A stretch of 64,000 nucleotides of DNA from Flavobacterium humidisoli. Its GTDB lineage: Bacteria > Bacteroidota > Bacteroidia > Flavobacteriales > Flavobacteriaceae. Positions 24,264 through 32,414 of this stretch are shown one piece after another. Position numbers and translations under genes: made by a program. The first letter of the stretch is position 1, and every line of letters begins with the position of its first letter. The notes under the pieces were generated by a model. It saw only the letters and a list, made by a program, of their open reading frames with translations. It ran no database searches and was not told the DNA's origin. Location: NCBI RefSeq assembly GCF_023272795.1, contig NZ_CP096829.1:5518001-5582000 (forward strand), in the 5' to 3' direction.

Positions 24264-26489
24264 CTAAAGCACCAATAATCCGAATTCACGCAAAGTATTT
24301 ACTGGTTTTGAATACCAAAATAATTCGAAATCTTCTAATGAAGTTTCGAAATCATTTTTGACTTCTTGGAAGGTATAATTTTTAGCATTTGAAATAGAAA
24401 TTTTAGACAAGACTGAAATCAGCCACTCCCCTTCTTCTTTGCTGGTTTGAATATTGAAGCTTTCTTTTTTATCGTGAAAGGTTAAAGACATCATTTCCCA
24501 GCTTCTTCCTTTTTTCGATTTGGTAAAAATTTCTACAGATGATTTTCCGCCAAGCCAAACCACTTTTGCATTTGGTTTTGTATTGAAGTCATTTTGTTCC
24601 TGAAGTGCATCAAAAATAAAATCGGGATGAATTTTGGTTTTCGGAATTTTAAAATCAAACCAATCTTGCAATTCGTAATCAAAACAAATTCCGTGCATAA
24701 AATTAAAAAGCGATTTCTTCAATCCGAAACTGAACTTGTCATGATTGATTCCTGTCGCATCCGTATACTCGATATCGTTATTTGCAAAAGTTCCAATTGT
24801 TTCTGTTTTCTTAGTCACACCAAATTTTTCAGGATATAACCCAACGGGGCTATGCGCCGTTAAAGCAAACTGATGCCAAAATCCAGACTGTAAAACTCCT
24901 GCTTCAAACAATTGGCGAACCATTTCTAAACTATCAACCGTTTCTTGGATTGTTTGCGTTGGATATCCGTACATTAAATAGGCATGAACCATAATTCCTG
25001 CTTCGGTAAAATTTCGGGTTACTTTTGCAACTTGTTCAACCGTAACACCTTTGTCAATTAATTTCAATAATCGATCTGAAGCAACTTCTAAACCACCTGA
25101 AACAGCAATGCAACCTGAAGCCTTCAGTAACAGACATAAATCTTTTGAAAAACTTTTCTCAAAACGAATATTAGTCCACCAAGTTACGGCTAGTTTTCTT
25201 TTTAGAATTTCAAGCGCTAAAGCACGCATTAAAGCTGGTGGTGCAGCTTCATCAACAAAATGAAATCCGTTCTGACCTGTTTTTTCGATCAATTCTTCCA
25301 TTCGGTCGCAAAGCAGACTTGCAGCAACAGGTTCGTATACTTTGATGTAATCTAAAGAAATATCACAAAAAGTACATTTTCCCCAATAACAGCCGTGTGC
25401 CATTGTGAGCTTATTCCACCTTCCGTCACTCCACATTCGATGCATCGGATTAACAATTTCGATAACCGAAATATATTTATCCAAAGGCAGATCTGAATAA
25501 TCTGGAGTTCCTACGTAAGCTTGTTTATAATCGTGTTTTAAGGAATTATTTTTATAAACTACTTCTCCATTTTCCAATAAAAATGTTCTTTTGAAAGAAT
25601 TTGAGTCTGGATTTTCTAAATGAAAAATTAATTCTTCGATAGGAACTTCTCCATCATCTAAAGTGATAAAATCGAAAAATTCGAAAACACGTTTATCAGA
25701 AAGCGAACGCAATTCGGTATTGGGAAAACCTCCACCCATCGAAATTTTAATTTCAGGATGATTTTCTTTTACCCATTGCGCACATCTAAATGCGCTATAT
25801 AAATTCCCTGGAAAAGGAACAGAAATTAGAAATAAAGTTGGTCTTACAGCTTCAATTTTGGCTTTTAAAAGAGATATTAAAATCGAATCGATATAAGTTG
25901 GTTCTTGCTGTAAAGTGTCGTACAATTCATCAAAAGAATTGGCGCTTCGTCCTAAACGTTCGGCGTATCGGCTGAAGCCAAAATTCTCGTCAACACATTC
26001 TACAATAAAATCTGAAATATCTTCGAGATATAAAGTTGCCAAATGTTTTGCTTTATCCTGCGTTCCCATTGTTCCAAAAGCCCAATCTAGTTCTTCTAGC
26101 TGTGCAAAACGTGAAGCTTCTGGCAGAAAATCTTCCTGACAAATCTGCAAAGCCAAAGTTGGATTTTTTCCCTGCAAAAACTGGATTACAGAATCGATCG
26201 TTTTAATATATTCGTCTTGAAGAGCAAAAATTCGCTTAGAATTATCTGAAACCTCAGCGTTTGCAACTTCAAACCTGAAACTTGAAACCTGAAACAAATC
26301 AACTAATCCCTTTTTAGAAAACAATTCCAAAATCACATCAATACCCAAATCAGCCTGAACTGATTCTATATTTTTAGTATTCAGAAAACCTTTTATATAC
26401 GCCGTTGCCGGATACGGGGTATTCAGTTGTGTAAATGGCGGCGTAATTACAAAAAGTTTCGTTTTCAAAAGAGAATTATTTTTTTGCAA
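24264..26489 (-). CDS. B12-binding radical SAM protein
   Basis: The 741-residue protein has an N-terminal cobalamin-binding-like region (VITPPFTQLNTPYPATAYIK) and SMGGGFPNTELRSL before a radical SAM core. The iron-sulfur cysteines are in HGCYWGKCTFCD, spaced CX4CX2C rather than the common CX3CX2C. Later core motifs include GFHFVDEAAPP, SGGLEVASDRLLKLIDKGV and YLMYGYPTQTIQET. A C-terminal extension of about 150 residues is not assigned. Such enzymes do methylations or ring rearrangements; the substrate is unknown. Residues 66-77 are encoded by a dispersed repeat (see the separate entry). Confidence 0.87.
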   Translation of the reverse strand: MQKNNSLLKTKLFVITPPFTQLNTPYPATAYIKGFLNTKNIESVQADLGIDVILELFSKKGLVDLFQVSSFRFEVANAEVSDNSKRIFALQDEYIKTIDSVIQFLQGKNPTLALQICQEDFLPEASRFAQLEELDWAFGTMGTQDKAKHLATLYLEDISDFIVECVDENFGFSRYAERLGRSANSFDELYDTLQQEPTYIDSILISLLKAKIEAVRPTLFLISVPFPGNLYSAFRCAQWVKENHPEIKISMGGGFPNTELRSLSDKRVFEFFDFITLDDGEVPIEELIFHLENPDSNSFKRTFLLENGEVVYKNNSLKHDYKQAYVGTPDYSDLPLDKYISVIEIVNPMHRMWSDGRWNKLTMAHGCYWGKCTFCDISLDYIKVYEPVAASLLCDRMEELIEKTGQNGFHFVDEAAPPALMRALALEILKRKLAVTWWTNIRFEKSFSKDLCLLLKASGCIAVSGGLEVASDRLLKLIDKGVTVEQVAKVTRNFTEAGIMVHAYLMYGYPTQTIQETVDSLEMVRQLFEAGVLQSGFWHQFALTAHSPVGLYPEKFGVTKKTETIGTFANNDIEYTDATGINHDKFSFGLKKSLFNFMHGICFDYELQDWFDFKIPKTKIHPDFIFDALQEQNDFNTKPNAKVVWLGGKSSVEIFTKSKKGRSWEMMSLTFHDKKESFNIQTSKEEGEWLISVLSKISISNAKNYTFQEVKNDFETSLEDFELFWYSKPVNTLREFGLLVL
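26266..26296. repeat. Dispersed repeat fragment inside the radical SAM coding sequence
   Basis: Positions 26276-26296 (TGAAACTTGAAACCTGAAAC plus A) are identical over 21 nt to the right arm of the intergenic inverted repeat at 49544-49564. The repeat encodes residues about 66-77 (FQVSSFRFEVAN) in frame. Confidence 0.8.
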
Positions 26490-26532
26490 AAATACGGGAT
26501 ATTTTGAGACTTTTCAGCGTTTCAATTTTTGA

Positions 26533-26562
26533 TTTGAATTTGTAAACATTTAATTACATTTG
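26533..26562 (+). promoter_or_regulatory. Candidate promoter of the SBBP-repeat T9SS protein gene
   Basis: TTTG (26533-26536), 18 nt and TACATTTG (26555-26562) match both promoter elements. The expected transcript start near 26568 favours the ATG at 26583 over that at 26574. Confidence 0.6.
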
Positions 26563-26582
26563 TCGTAATCCAAATGACTCTA

Positions 26583-29500
26583 ATGAAACATAGATTACTT
26601 TTTCTTTTTTTCTTACTAACGCTACAACTATTTTCACAAAGCAAAAATCAATCAATTGGTTTTAAAGAAAATAAAGGTCAAATTATCGATCAAAATGGCA
26701 AACCTAATGCCGACGTTAAATATTTACTGAATTCGGCAGGCTTAAATGTTCAGTTAAAGAAAAATGGATTTTCTTATGATATTTATGAAGTAAAGAAAAT
26801 ACCGATTGATCGTTCATTAACAGCAAAAATACTTCCCGAAAAAGATAATAAAGAAAAAGAAGATTTCAATCTAGGATATATTTTTCATAGAGTAGACATT
26901 GATTTTGTAAATTCAAATTCTAAAGTTGAATTAATTACAGAACGAAAGTCATCTGATTTTGACAATTATTATAACATAATAAATAGACCCGAAGGCATTC
27001 TGGAAGTTCATCAATACCAACAGATTACCTACAAAAATATCTATCCTAATATTGATGTTGTCTTTACAATTCCCGAAGATCCAAAAAAAACAGTTGAATA
27101 TAATTTTGTTATTCATCCAAAAGGAAAAATTTCTGATATTCAATTAAAATTTAACGGAACCAAAACCGATTTGATTGATAATAAAATCCAAATGAATGTT
27201 CGTTTTGGAAAAATGGAAGAAACAATTCCTGCGAGCTGGATTGACGAAAAAGGACACAAAAAACAGATAATTGTTGGATATCAAAAACTAAAAAAAGACG
27301 TCTACGGATTTCGTTCTGCCAATTTCTTAAGTGGCAAAACAGTTGTTATTGATCCTACTCCAGTAAGATTATGGGGGACTTATTACGGCGAAGGCGACTC
27401 AAATGACTTTGGCGATATAGATACTGATAGTTTTGGCAATATCTATTTTACAGGCTATACCACTAGTACATCAGGAATTTATGCTACGTCTGGAACACAT
27501 CAGACTACAGCTTTCGATTCGAGAAATATGCAATCTGACGCAATAATTGTAAAATTTGATCCTTCAGGAAAAAGAGTTTGGGGTACTTTTTACGGAGGAG
27601 AAAGTTGGGATCGCGCCTTTGGTCTAAAGATTGACAAACAAAATAACGTTGTAATTACTGGAAGTACAGACAGTAAAAGAAACATATCTTCAATTGGGGC
27701 TTACATTCAAACTACAACGAGTAATACTACTTATGCATTTCTTGCAAAATTTAACTCCTCTGGAACGAGATTATGGGCAACATACTTGGGTAATTCTGGT
27801 ACAGATTCTGCCGAAGATGTAGATATTGATAGTAATGACAATATTTATATTGTAGGAAGCACAAACAGTTATATTGGATTTTCTACAAACAATAATTTTC
27901 AGGCTTTATTAAATCACTCCGGTATGCCTGCAAATAGTTTAACCGATGGTTTTTTGGCTAAGTTTAGCCCTAATGGAAATCTTATTTGGAGTACTTATGT
28001 AGGTGGCGAAAGCAATGATTATTTACATACCATTAAAGTTGCATCTGATTATCTTATTGTAGGAGGGAAAACTTTTAGTTTAAACTATATTTCTACTCCC
28101 GGAACATTACAAGAAAGCAATTATAAAAATGGCGTTAATGGTACGGTTTATAAGTTTAGTTTAGATGGAAATAGAATTTGGAGCACTTATTATGGTTCTG
28201 GCAATAGAATAAAAGCTGTTGTAAATGATGATGAAAATAATGTTTACATTGGAGGAGATTTATTTGGAAGTGATAACGATGATAATATTGCCTCGTCAGG
28301 AAGTTTTGATGACTACAACAGATGGACTCAAACTGGTTTTTTAGCAAAACTAAATAAAGATGGCCAGCGAGTTTGGGGAACATATTTAGGAACATCATCG
28401 GCTGTATATTCTTTAATTTTTAAAAACAATCATATTTATGTTGGTGGCGAAGGCGGTGATCAATCAATTACTACACCATGTGCCTACAAAAGAAATGGAT
28501 TTGCTGAAGGTTACATTGGCAAATTTAATAAATCTGGCGGCTTAGTTTTTGGGACTTATGTAAATGGATTCGATCAATATTCTGAAAATAAAATTTGCTT
28601 TGAACATAATAATATTGTCATTGGAGGTACTACAGCGCAAGCCAATAACATAACAGATTCTAATTCTTATCAAAAAAATATAAACGGAAGAAAGAATTTT
28701 TATTTAATCAATTTTTCTGAAGAAAATAGCTGTAGCATTGATGTTCATCCTTCAACAAGTTCTCCTGTATGTCTTGGCGAAACATTATCTTTTAAAGCTG
28801 ATTCTAATTCTGGATATAATTATTTATGGACTGGACCAAATGGTTTTACAAGTAATTTGCCTAATCCAACAATTGCAAATCCGTCAAGTGTAAATAATGG
28901 CGAATATCATTTAGTAGTAAGCGATGATTGCAATTGTGAGAAAACATACACTTTTGACGTTGTAATTGGAGACACACAGGCTCCTGTGCCAAACATTCCA
29001 GATCTTACAACTATATTAGGAGATTGTCATACTGAAGTAAAAATATTTCCAACAGCCACAGATAAATGTGCTGGAGCAATTACTGCTACAACCACGGATC
29101 CTTTATCTTATTCTGTTCCTGGAACTTATACAATAAAATGGGATTATGATGATGGAAACGGAAATCGATCATCTCAAAATCAAACCGTTATTATTACAAA
29201 TCAACTTCCTGAGATAAATTCTTCACATACATTTTGCGTACAGCAAAACGCAACTTTAAGTGACATTCCAATTATTGGACAAAATATAAAATGGTTTGAT
29301 ACTTTTTTTTCAGCATCTGTTTTACCAGAAACAACTTTACTAGAAAGTCGCATTTATTATGTTTCGCAAGCACAAAACGATTGTGAAAGTGAAAGATTAC
29401 CCATTACTGTAAAAATACAAGACACAACAATTCCGATTGCAAATTCTCCACAGGAATTCTGTATTCAAAAAAATGCAAAAATTAGTGATGTCATAATTGA

Positions 29501-29942
29501 TGGTCAAAACGTCAAATGGTATGAAAGTTATTCTTCCACAAATAATTTAGCAGAATCAACTGCACTTGAAAACGGACTTACCTATTATGCTTCTCAAACA
29601 ATAAGTGGATGCGAGAGTGATAGAATTCCAGTAACAATAGAAATTATTGAAGCAAAAAGTAGAGATTGCGTTCATTTGACTGAAGAGCTTCCTTATCCAA
29701 AATTCTTTACTCCAAATGGAGATGGTTTTAATGATACTTGGACAATCGATCCCGCTTATTTAGCTCCAAATTCATCTATTAGAATATTTGATCGTTACGG
29801 AAAACTGATAAAAGAATTAGCATTAAACACTTCTTGGAACGGAACTTATCTAGGAAATCAACTGCCTGCATCAGATTATTGGTTTACGGTTACAAGAATT
29901 AATGGGGCAGAATATAGAGGCCATTTTTCTTTAAAACGATAA
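26583..29942 (+). CDS. Large SBBP beta-propeller protein with T9SS type B sorting domain
   Basis: I use the ATG at 26583 (1119 residues); an in-frame ATG lies at 26574. A signal peptide (LFLFFLLTLQLFSQ) is followed by a domain typical of SBBP proteins (GFKENKGQI). Repeated propeller blades resemble DTDSFGNIYFTGYTTST and DSNDNIYIVGSTNS. HYR/Ig-like modules follow, with two similar about 75-residue repeats (FCVQQNATLSDIPIIGQNIK and FCIQKNAKISDVIIDGQNVK). The end is a gliding-motility-type C-terminal sorting domain starting FFTPNGDGFNDTW. It should be secreted through the type IX system to the cell surface, perhaps as an adhesin; a ligand cannot be named. Confidence 0.92.
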   Translation: MKHRLLFLFFLLTLQLFSQSKNQSIGFKENKGQIIDQNGKPNADVKYLLNSAGLNVQLKKNGFSYDIYEVKKIPIDRSLTAKILPEKDNKEKEDFNLGYIFHRVDIDFVNSNSKVELITERKSSDFDNYYNIINRPEGILEVHQYQQITYKNIYPNIDVVFTIPEDPKKTVEYNFVIHPKGKISDIQLKFNGTKTDLIDNKIQMNVRFGKMEETIPASWIDEKGHKKQIIVGYQKLKKDVYGFRSANFLSGKTVVIDPTPVRLWGTYYGEGDSNDFGDIDTDSFGNIYFTGYTTSTSGIYATSGTHQTTAFDSRNMQSDAIIVKFDPSGKRVWGTFYGGESWDRAFGLKIDKQNNVVITGSTDSKRNISSIGAYIQTTTSNTTYAFLAKFNSSGTRLWATYLGNSGTDSAEDVDIDSNDNIYIVGSTNSYIGFSTNNNFQALLNHSGMPANSLTDGFLAKFSPNGNLIWSTYVGGESNDYLHTIKVASDYLIVGGKTFSLNYISTPGTLQESNYKNGVNGTVYKFSLDGNRIWSTYYGSGNRIKAVVNDDENNVYIGGDLFGSDNDDNIASSGSFDDYNRWTQTGFLAKLNKDGQRVWGTYLGTSSAVYSLIFKNNHIYVGGEGGDQSITTPCAYKRNGFAEGYIGKFNKSGGLVFGTYVNGFDQYSENKICFEHNNIVIGGTTAQANNITDSNSYQKNINGRKNFYLINFSEENSCSIDVHPSTSSPVCLGETLSFKADSNSGYNYLWTGPNGFTSNLPNPTIANPSSVNNGEYHLVVSDDCNCEKTYTFDVVIGDTQAPVPNIPDLTTILGDCHTEVKIFPTATDKCAGAITATTTDPLSYSVPGTYTIKWDYDDGNGNRSSQNQTVIITNQLPEINSSHTFCVQQNATLSDIPIIGQNIKWFDTFFSASVLPETTLLESRIYYVSQAQNDCESERLPITVKIQDTTIPIANSPQEFCIQKNAKISDVIIDGQNVKWYESYSSTNNLAESTALENGLTYYASQTISGCESDRIPVTIEIIEAKSRDCVHLTEELPYPKFFTPNGDGFNDTWTIDPAYLAPNSSIRIFDRYGKLIKELALNTSWNGTYLGNQLPASDYWFTVTRINGAEYRGHFSLKR

Positions 29943-29949
29943 AAAATAA

Positions 29950-30006
29950 AATCGTAAAGATTTATACTAAAAAGAAATTCTTTGTACTGTATAAATCTTT
30001 GCGATT
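29950..30006. terminator. Bidirectional terminator between convergent genes
   Basis: AATCGTAAAGATTTATAC (29950-29967) pairs with GTATAAATCTTTGCGATT (29989-30006), with one G-U pair. It lies between the T9SS protein gene and the convergent hydrolase gene and can serve both strands. Confidence 0.7.
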
Positions 30007-30014
30007 ACATAATT

Positions 30015-31373
30015 TTATTTCGTTTGTATTAAAACCCAACTCGAAATTTCTTCTAAAGCTATTGGTGAAAAGGTTTGTTCAATAGTTGCATATTCACTTG
30101 GAGAACCTGTCTTACATTCTTGAAATAAGTGATTTAAATTTGGTAATTCTTTAGTTGTTACTTTATTATTTCCTGCTTCGGTCAAAACTTTTTTAATATT
30201 TTCAAGATTAACTTGGGACGGAACCTGCAAATCTTTACTTCCGTTAAGTGCTAAAACTGGACATTTTACTTTTTCTAAAAAAAGCTTTGGATCAAGTTTT
30301 AAAAGAGTATAATTCCAAGGACTTGTAATTTGATCTGTAATGGTTTTAGCCATATCATCATTCCCTAATTTTGATCTAAAATAAGAATTGACCTTGGCTT
30401 TCAAATCATCATCGTTAACTATACTTTGCAAAATAAGGTCATAAGCACCTTTAAAATTTTCTTTATTCTGCTGTACAACTGCATCTGGAGCTCCCATTTG
30501 TTTTTCTATCAATTCTCTTTGCAACAGCAACAATTTATCGCCGCGAATTCCTGGTCCGGCAAGTAGAACTATAAATTTAACATCTTTAGAATTTCCAGCT
30601 ATCATTGGAGCAATTATGCCTCCTTCGCTATGTCCGATCAAACCAATTTTATTTTTATCGATTTCTTTTCTCGTTTTCAAATAGTCTACTCCAGCTTGTA
30701 CATCTTTTGCAAAATCATTAGTAGTTGCTTTTTTAAAATCGCCTGTAGATTCACCAAAACCGCGATCATCAAAACGTAAAACAGCTATTCCTTTTTTGGT
30801 AAGATAATCTGCTAAAACTAAAAACGGTTTATGCTCTAGTATTTCTTCATCTCGATTTTGCGCGCCACTTCCAGAAATTAAAATAACTACTGGAAAATTA
30901 CCTTCTTTTTTAGGCATTGACAACGTGCCTGCGAGAGTCACTTTATCTGTTTTATTTTCAAATTTCACATCTTCTGTATAATAAGAAAATGGCTCTTTAG
31001 GTTCCTGAGGTCTTACAACTTCAACATTTCCCTTTGATAAATTAAGATCTAATGTATGTCCGTTTTGAATCAATTTCCCAACAAAAACATTATCAGCGCC
31101 CAATCTTCCTTCATATAAACCACCGATAGCAGCCATATTTAATTTCAATACCGAATTTTCAAAAGTAGTTGATGCAACAGGAATTCCTTTTGCATTTTGA
31201 TCCGGACTATCCACTGTAGAACTATACCCTTTTTCTGTTTTAGTAATATTAAATAGGATCCTAAGTTCATTATTTTGAATTTTTAAGATACCCTTCCATT
31301 GTCCTGAAATATCTTGTCCAAACGATTGTGAAGAACTAAAAATTATGAATATAAAAAGTATTATTTTTTTCAT
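30015..31373 (-). CDS. Secreted alpha/beta hydrolase
   Basis: The 452-residue protein has a signal peptide (IIFSSSQSFGQ). An N-terminal beta-rich domain of about 110 residues (DISGQWKGILKIQNNELRIL) precedes an alpha/beta hydrolase. Oxyanion motif ISGSGAQNRDE, nucleophile Ser249 in IGHSEGGI, Asp in NGSKDLQVP and His in LPNLNHLF complete the triad. The family includes prolyl-peptidase-like esterases with no fixed substrate. It is the last gene of an operon after the SdpR/SdpI-like pair, 16 nt from SdpI. What links it to them is unknown. Confidence 0.88.
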   Translation of the reverse strand: MKKIILFIFIIFSSSQSFGQDISGQWKGILKIQNNELRILFNITKTEKGYSSTVDSPDQNAKGIPVASTTFENSVLKLNMAAIGGLYEGRLGADNVFVGKLIQNGHTLDLNLSKGNVEVVRPQEPKEPFSYYTEDVKFENKTDKVTLAGTLSMPKKEGNFPVVILISGSGAQNRDEEILEHKPFLVLADYLTKKGIAVLRFDDRGFGESTGDFKKATTNDFAKDVQAGVDYLKTRKEIDKNKIGLIGHSEGGIIAPMIAGNSKDVKFIVLLAGPGIRGDKLLLLQRELIEKQMGAPDAVVQQNKENFKGAYDLILQSIVNDDDLKAKVNSYFRSKLGNDDMAKTITDQITSPWNYTLLKLDPKLFLEKVKCPVLALNGSKDLQVPSQVNLENIKKVLTEAGNNKVTTKELPNLNHLFQECKTGSPSEYATIEQTFSPIALEEISSWVLIQTK

Positions 31374-31389
31374 TTATATGCTTAATTAC

Positions 31390-32052
31390 TTAAAGGTTGT
31401 TTTCTTTTTTTTCTAAACTTTTAAACTTAAAATAAGAATAAATTATAGGAACAAAAGCAATGGTAAGGCCAATACCCACAAAAATTTTAGAAAAATTAAA
31501 TCCCGAAAATAACAAGCCCCCTAAGATGAAAACAAAACCAGCCACAAGCCATAATTTTCCCGCAAAAGCATGAGTAGCTTTCCAAACCTGCTGATTTTCT
31601 AGTGTCCATGGTGTGCGAATTCCAATAAAATAATTAGGCTGAATGACTTTAAAATAATTTCCAAAAATTATTAGTAAAATTCCAACTGCAACATACATTA
31701 AACCCGGACTTGAAAAAGATTGATTTTTGGTTATATAAACAATAAATGTAGCCAGTAAAGACATAAATAAAACCAAGAAAAATTTAAGCTGATAAAATTT
31801 TCTCCCCATTAATGAAATTCTTTTTTTAGGATCAATTTTAGATGCTGCGGTCATTAAACCGTACATTAAAACAGGAAGCATAAAAACTAGAAACAGTAAA
31901 CTAAACTTATTTCCCCAATTGTCAATTTGCCCTTCGTAGTTCCAATGTATCGGAACTCTTTCGGGAAGACTATTCCAAACTGTTGCCAAATAAATAAAAG
32001 GAATCGAAACAATTCCAATTATAGGGAGCTCTTTTCTTAATTCTAGATTCAT
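31390..32052 (-). CDS. SdpI/YhfL family membrane protein (DUF1648)
   Basis: The 220-residue protein has about six hydrophobic segments. The N-terminal DUF1648 signature is VPIHWNYEGQIDNWGNKF, and the SdpI part has YFIGIRTPWTLENQQVWKAT. In Bacillus subtilis SdpI gives immunity to the SdpC toxin and, when toxin-bound, sequesters the repressor SdpR at the membrane. Here it directly follows an SdpR-like gene by 4 nt. No SdpABC toxin genes are nearby, so the role is more likely general envelope-stress immunity or signalling. Confidence 0.88.
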   Translation of the reverse strand: MNLELRKELPIIGIVSIPFIYLATVWNSLPERVPIHWNYEGQIDNWGNKFSLLFLVFMLPVLMYGLMTAASKIDPKKRISLMGRKFYQLKFFLVLFMSLLATFIVYITKNQSFSSPGLMYVAVGILLIIFGNYFKVIQPNYFIGIRTPWTLENQQVWKATHAFAGKLWLVAGFVFILGGLLFSGFNFSKIFVGIGLTIAFVPIIYSYFKFKSLEKKENNL

Positions 32053-32056
32053 ATTA

Positions 32057-32311
32057 TTATTGTTTAAAGGTTAGTATCCATTGTAAAACATCTTCCATTA
32101 TGGTGGTATTGATGGAGTAAATGATGAATTGTCCGTTTTTTTCAGATGTAATTAAATCGGCCCGTTTTAAAATATCTAAATGATGTGAAATGCTCGGTTT
32201 AGAAATATTAAAAGCGTCTGCAATCTCTCCTGCAGATAAATCCTTCTGCTTTAAAAGATCCAGAATCTCTCTTCTAGTCGCATCATTTAATGCTTTAAAA
32301 ATATCATTCAT
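32057..32311 (-). CDS. ArsR-family repressor, SdpR-like
   Basis: I place the start at the ATG at 32311 (84 residues, MNDIFKALNDATRREILDLL). The longer frame to 32359 would include an inverted repeat that looks like the operator. The winged helix is LSAGEIADAFNISKPSISHH with a wing at EKNGQFIIYSIN. It has no metal-binding cysteines, which argues against metal sensing and fits SdpR-type autorepressors. It is the first gene of the sdpR-sdpI-hydrolase operon and probably represses itself. Confidence 0.88.
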   Translation of the reverse strand: MNDIFKALNDATRREILDLLKQKDLSAGEIADAFNISKPSISHHLDILKRADLITSEKNGQFIIYSINTTIMEDVLQWILTFKQ

Positions 32312-32321
32312 TATATTTATA

Positions 32322-32343
32322 TATTTAGACAAATATCTAAATA
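32322..32343 (-). promoter_or_regulatory. Probable autorepressor operator
   Basis: TATTTAGA (32322-32329) and TCTAAATA (32336-32343) are exact inverted 8-bp arms separated by 6 nt. The site lies 11 nt upstream of the repressor start at 32311, the usual position for an ArsR operator over the promoter. Confidence 0.6.
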
Positions 32344-32353
32344 CTTTTCTAAC

Positions 32354-32393
32354 AAACAAAAAAAAAGCAGTAATTTTTTACATTACTGCTTTT
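32354..32393 (-). terminator. Intrinsic terminator of the MHS transporter gene
   Basis: On the minus strand AAAAGCAGTAAT pairs with ATTACTGCTTTT (loop 7 nt) and a run of T follows. It lies between the transporter stop (32415) and the repressor gene promoter, separating the two units. Confidence 0.85.
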
Positions 32394-32414
32394 GAAATAT
32401 TTTAAATCTATAGT

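Noticed and set aside
30015..32359. A complete Sdp-type toxin system
   Set aside because: Only the repressor and immunity-like genes are present; no SdpA, SdpB or SdpC-like gene lies nearby.
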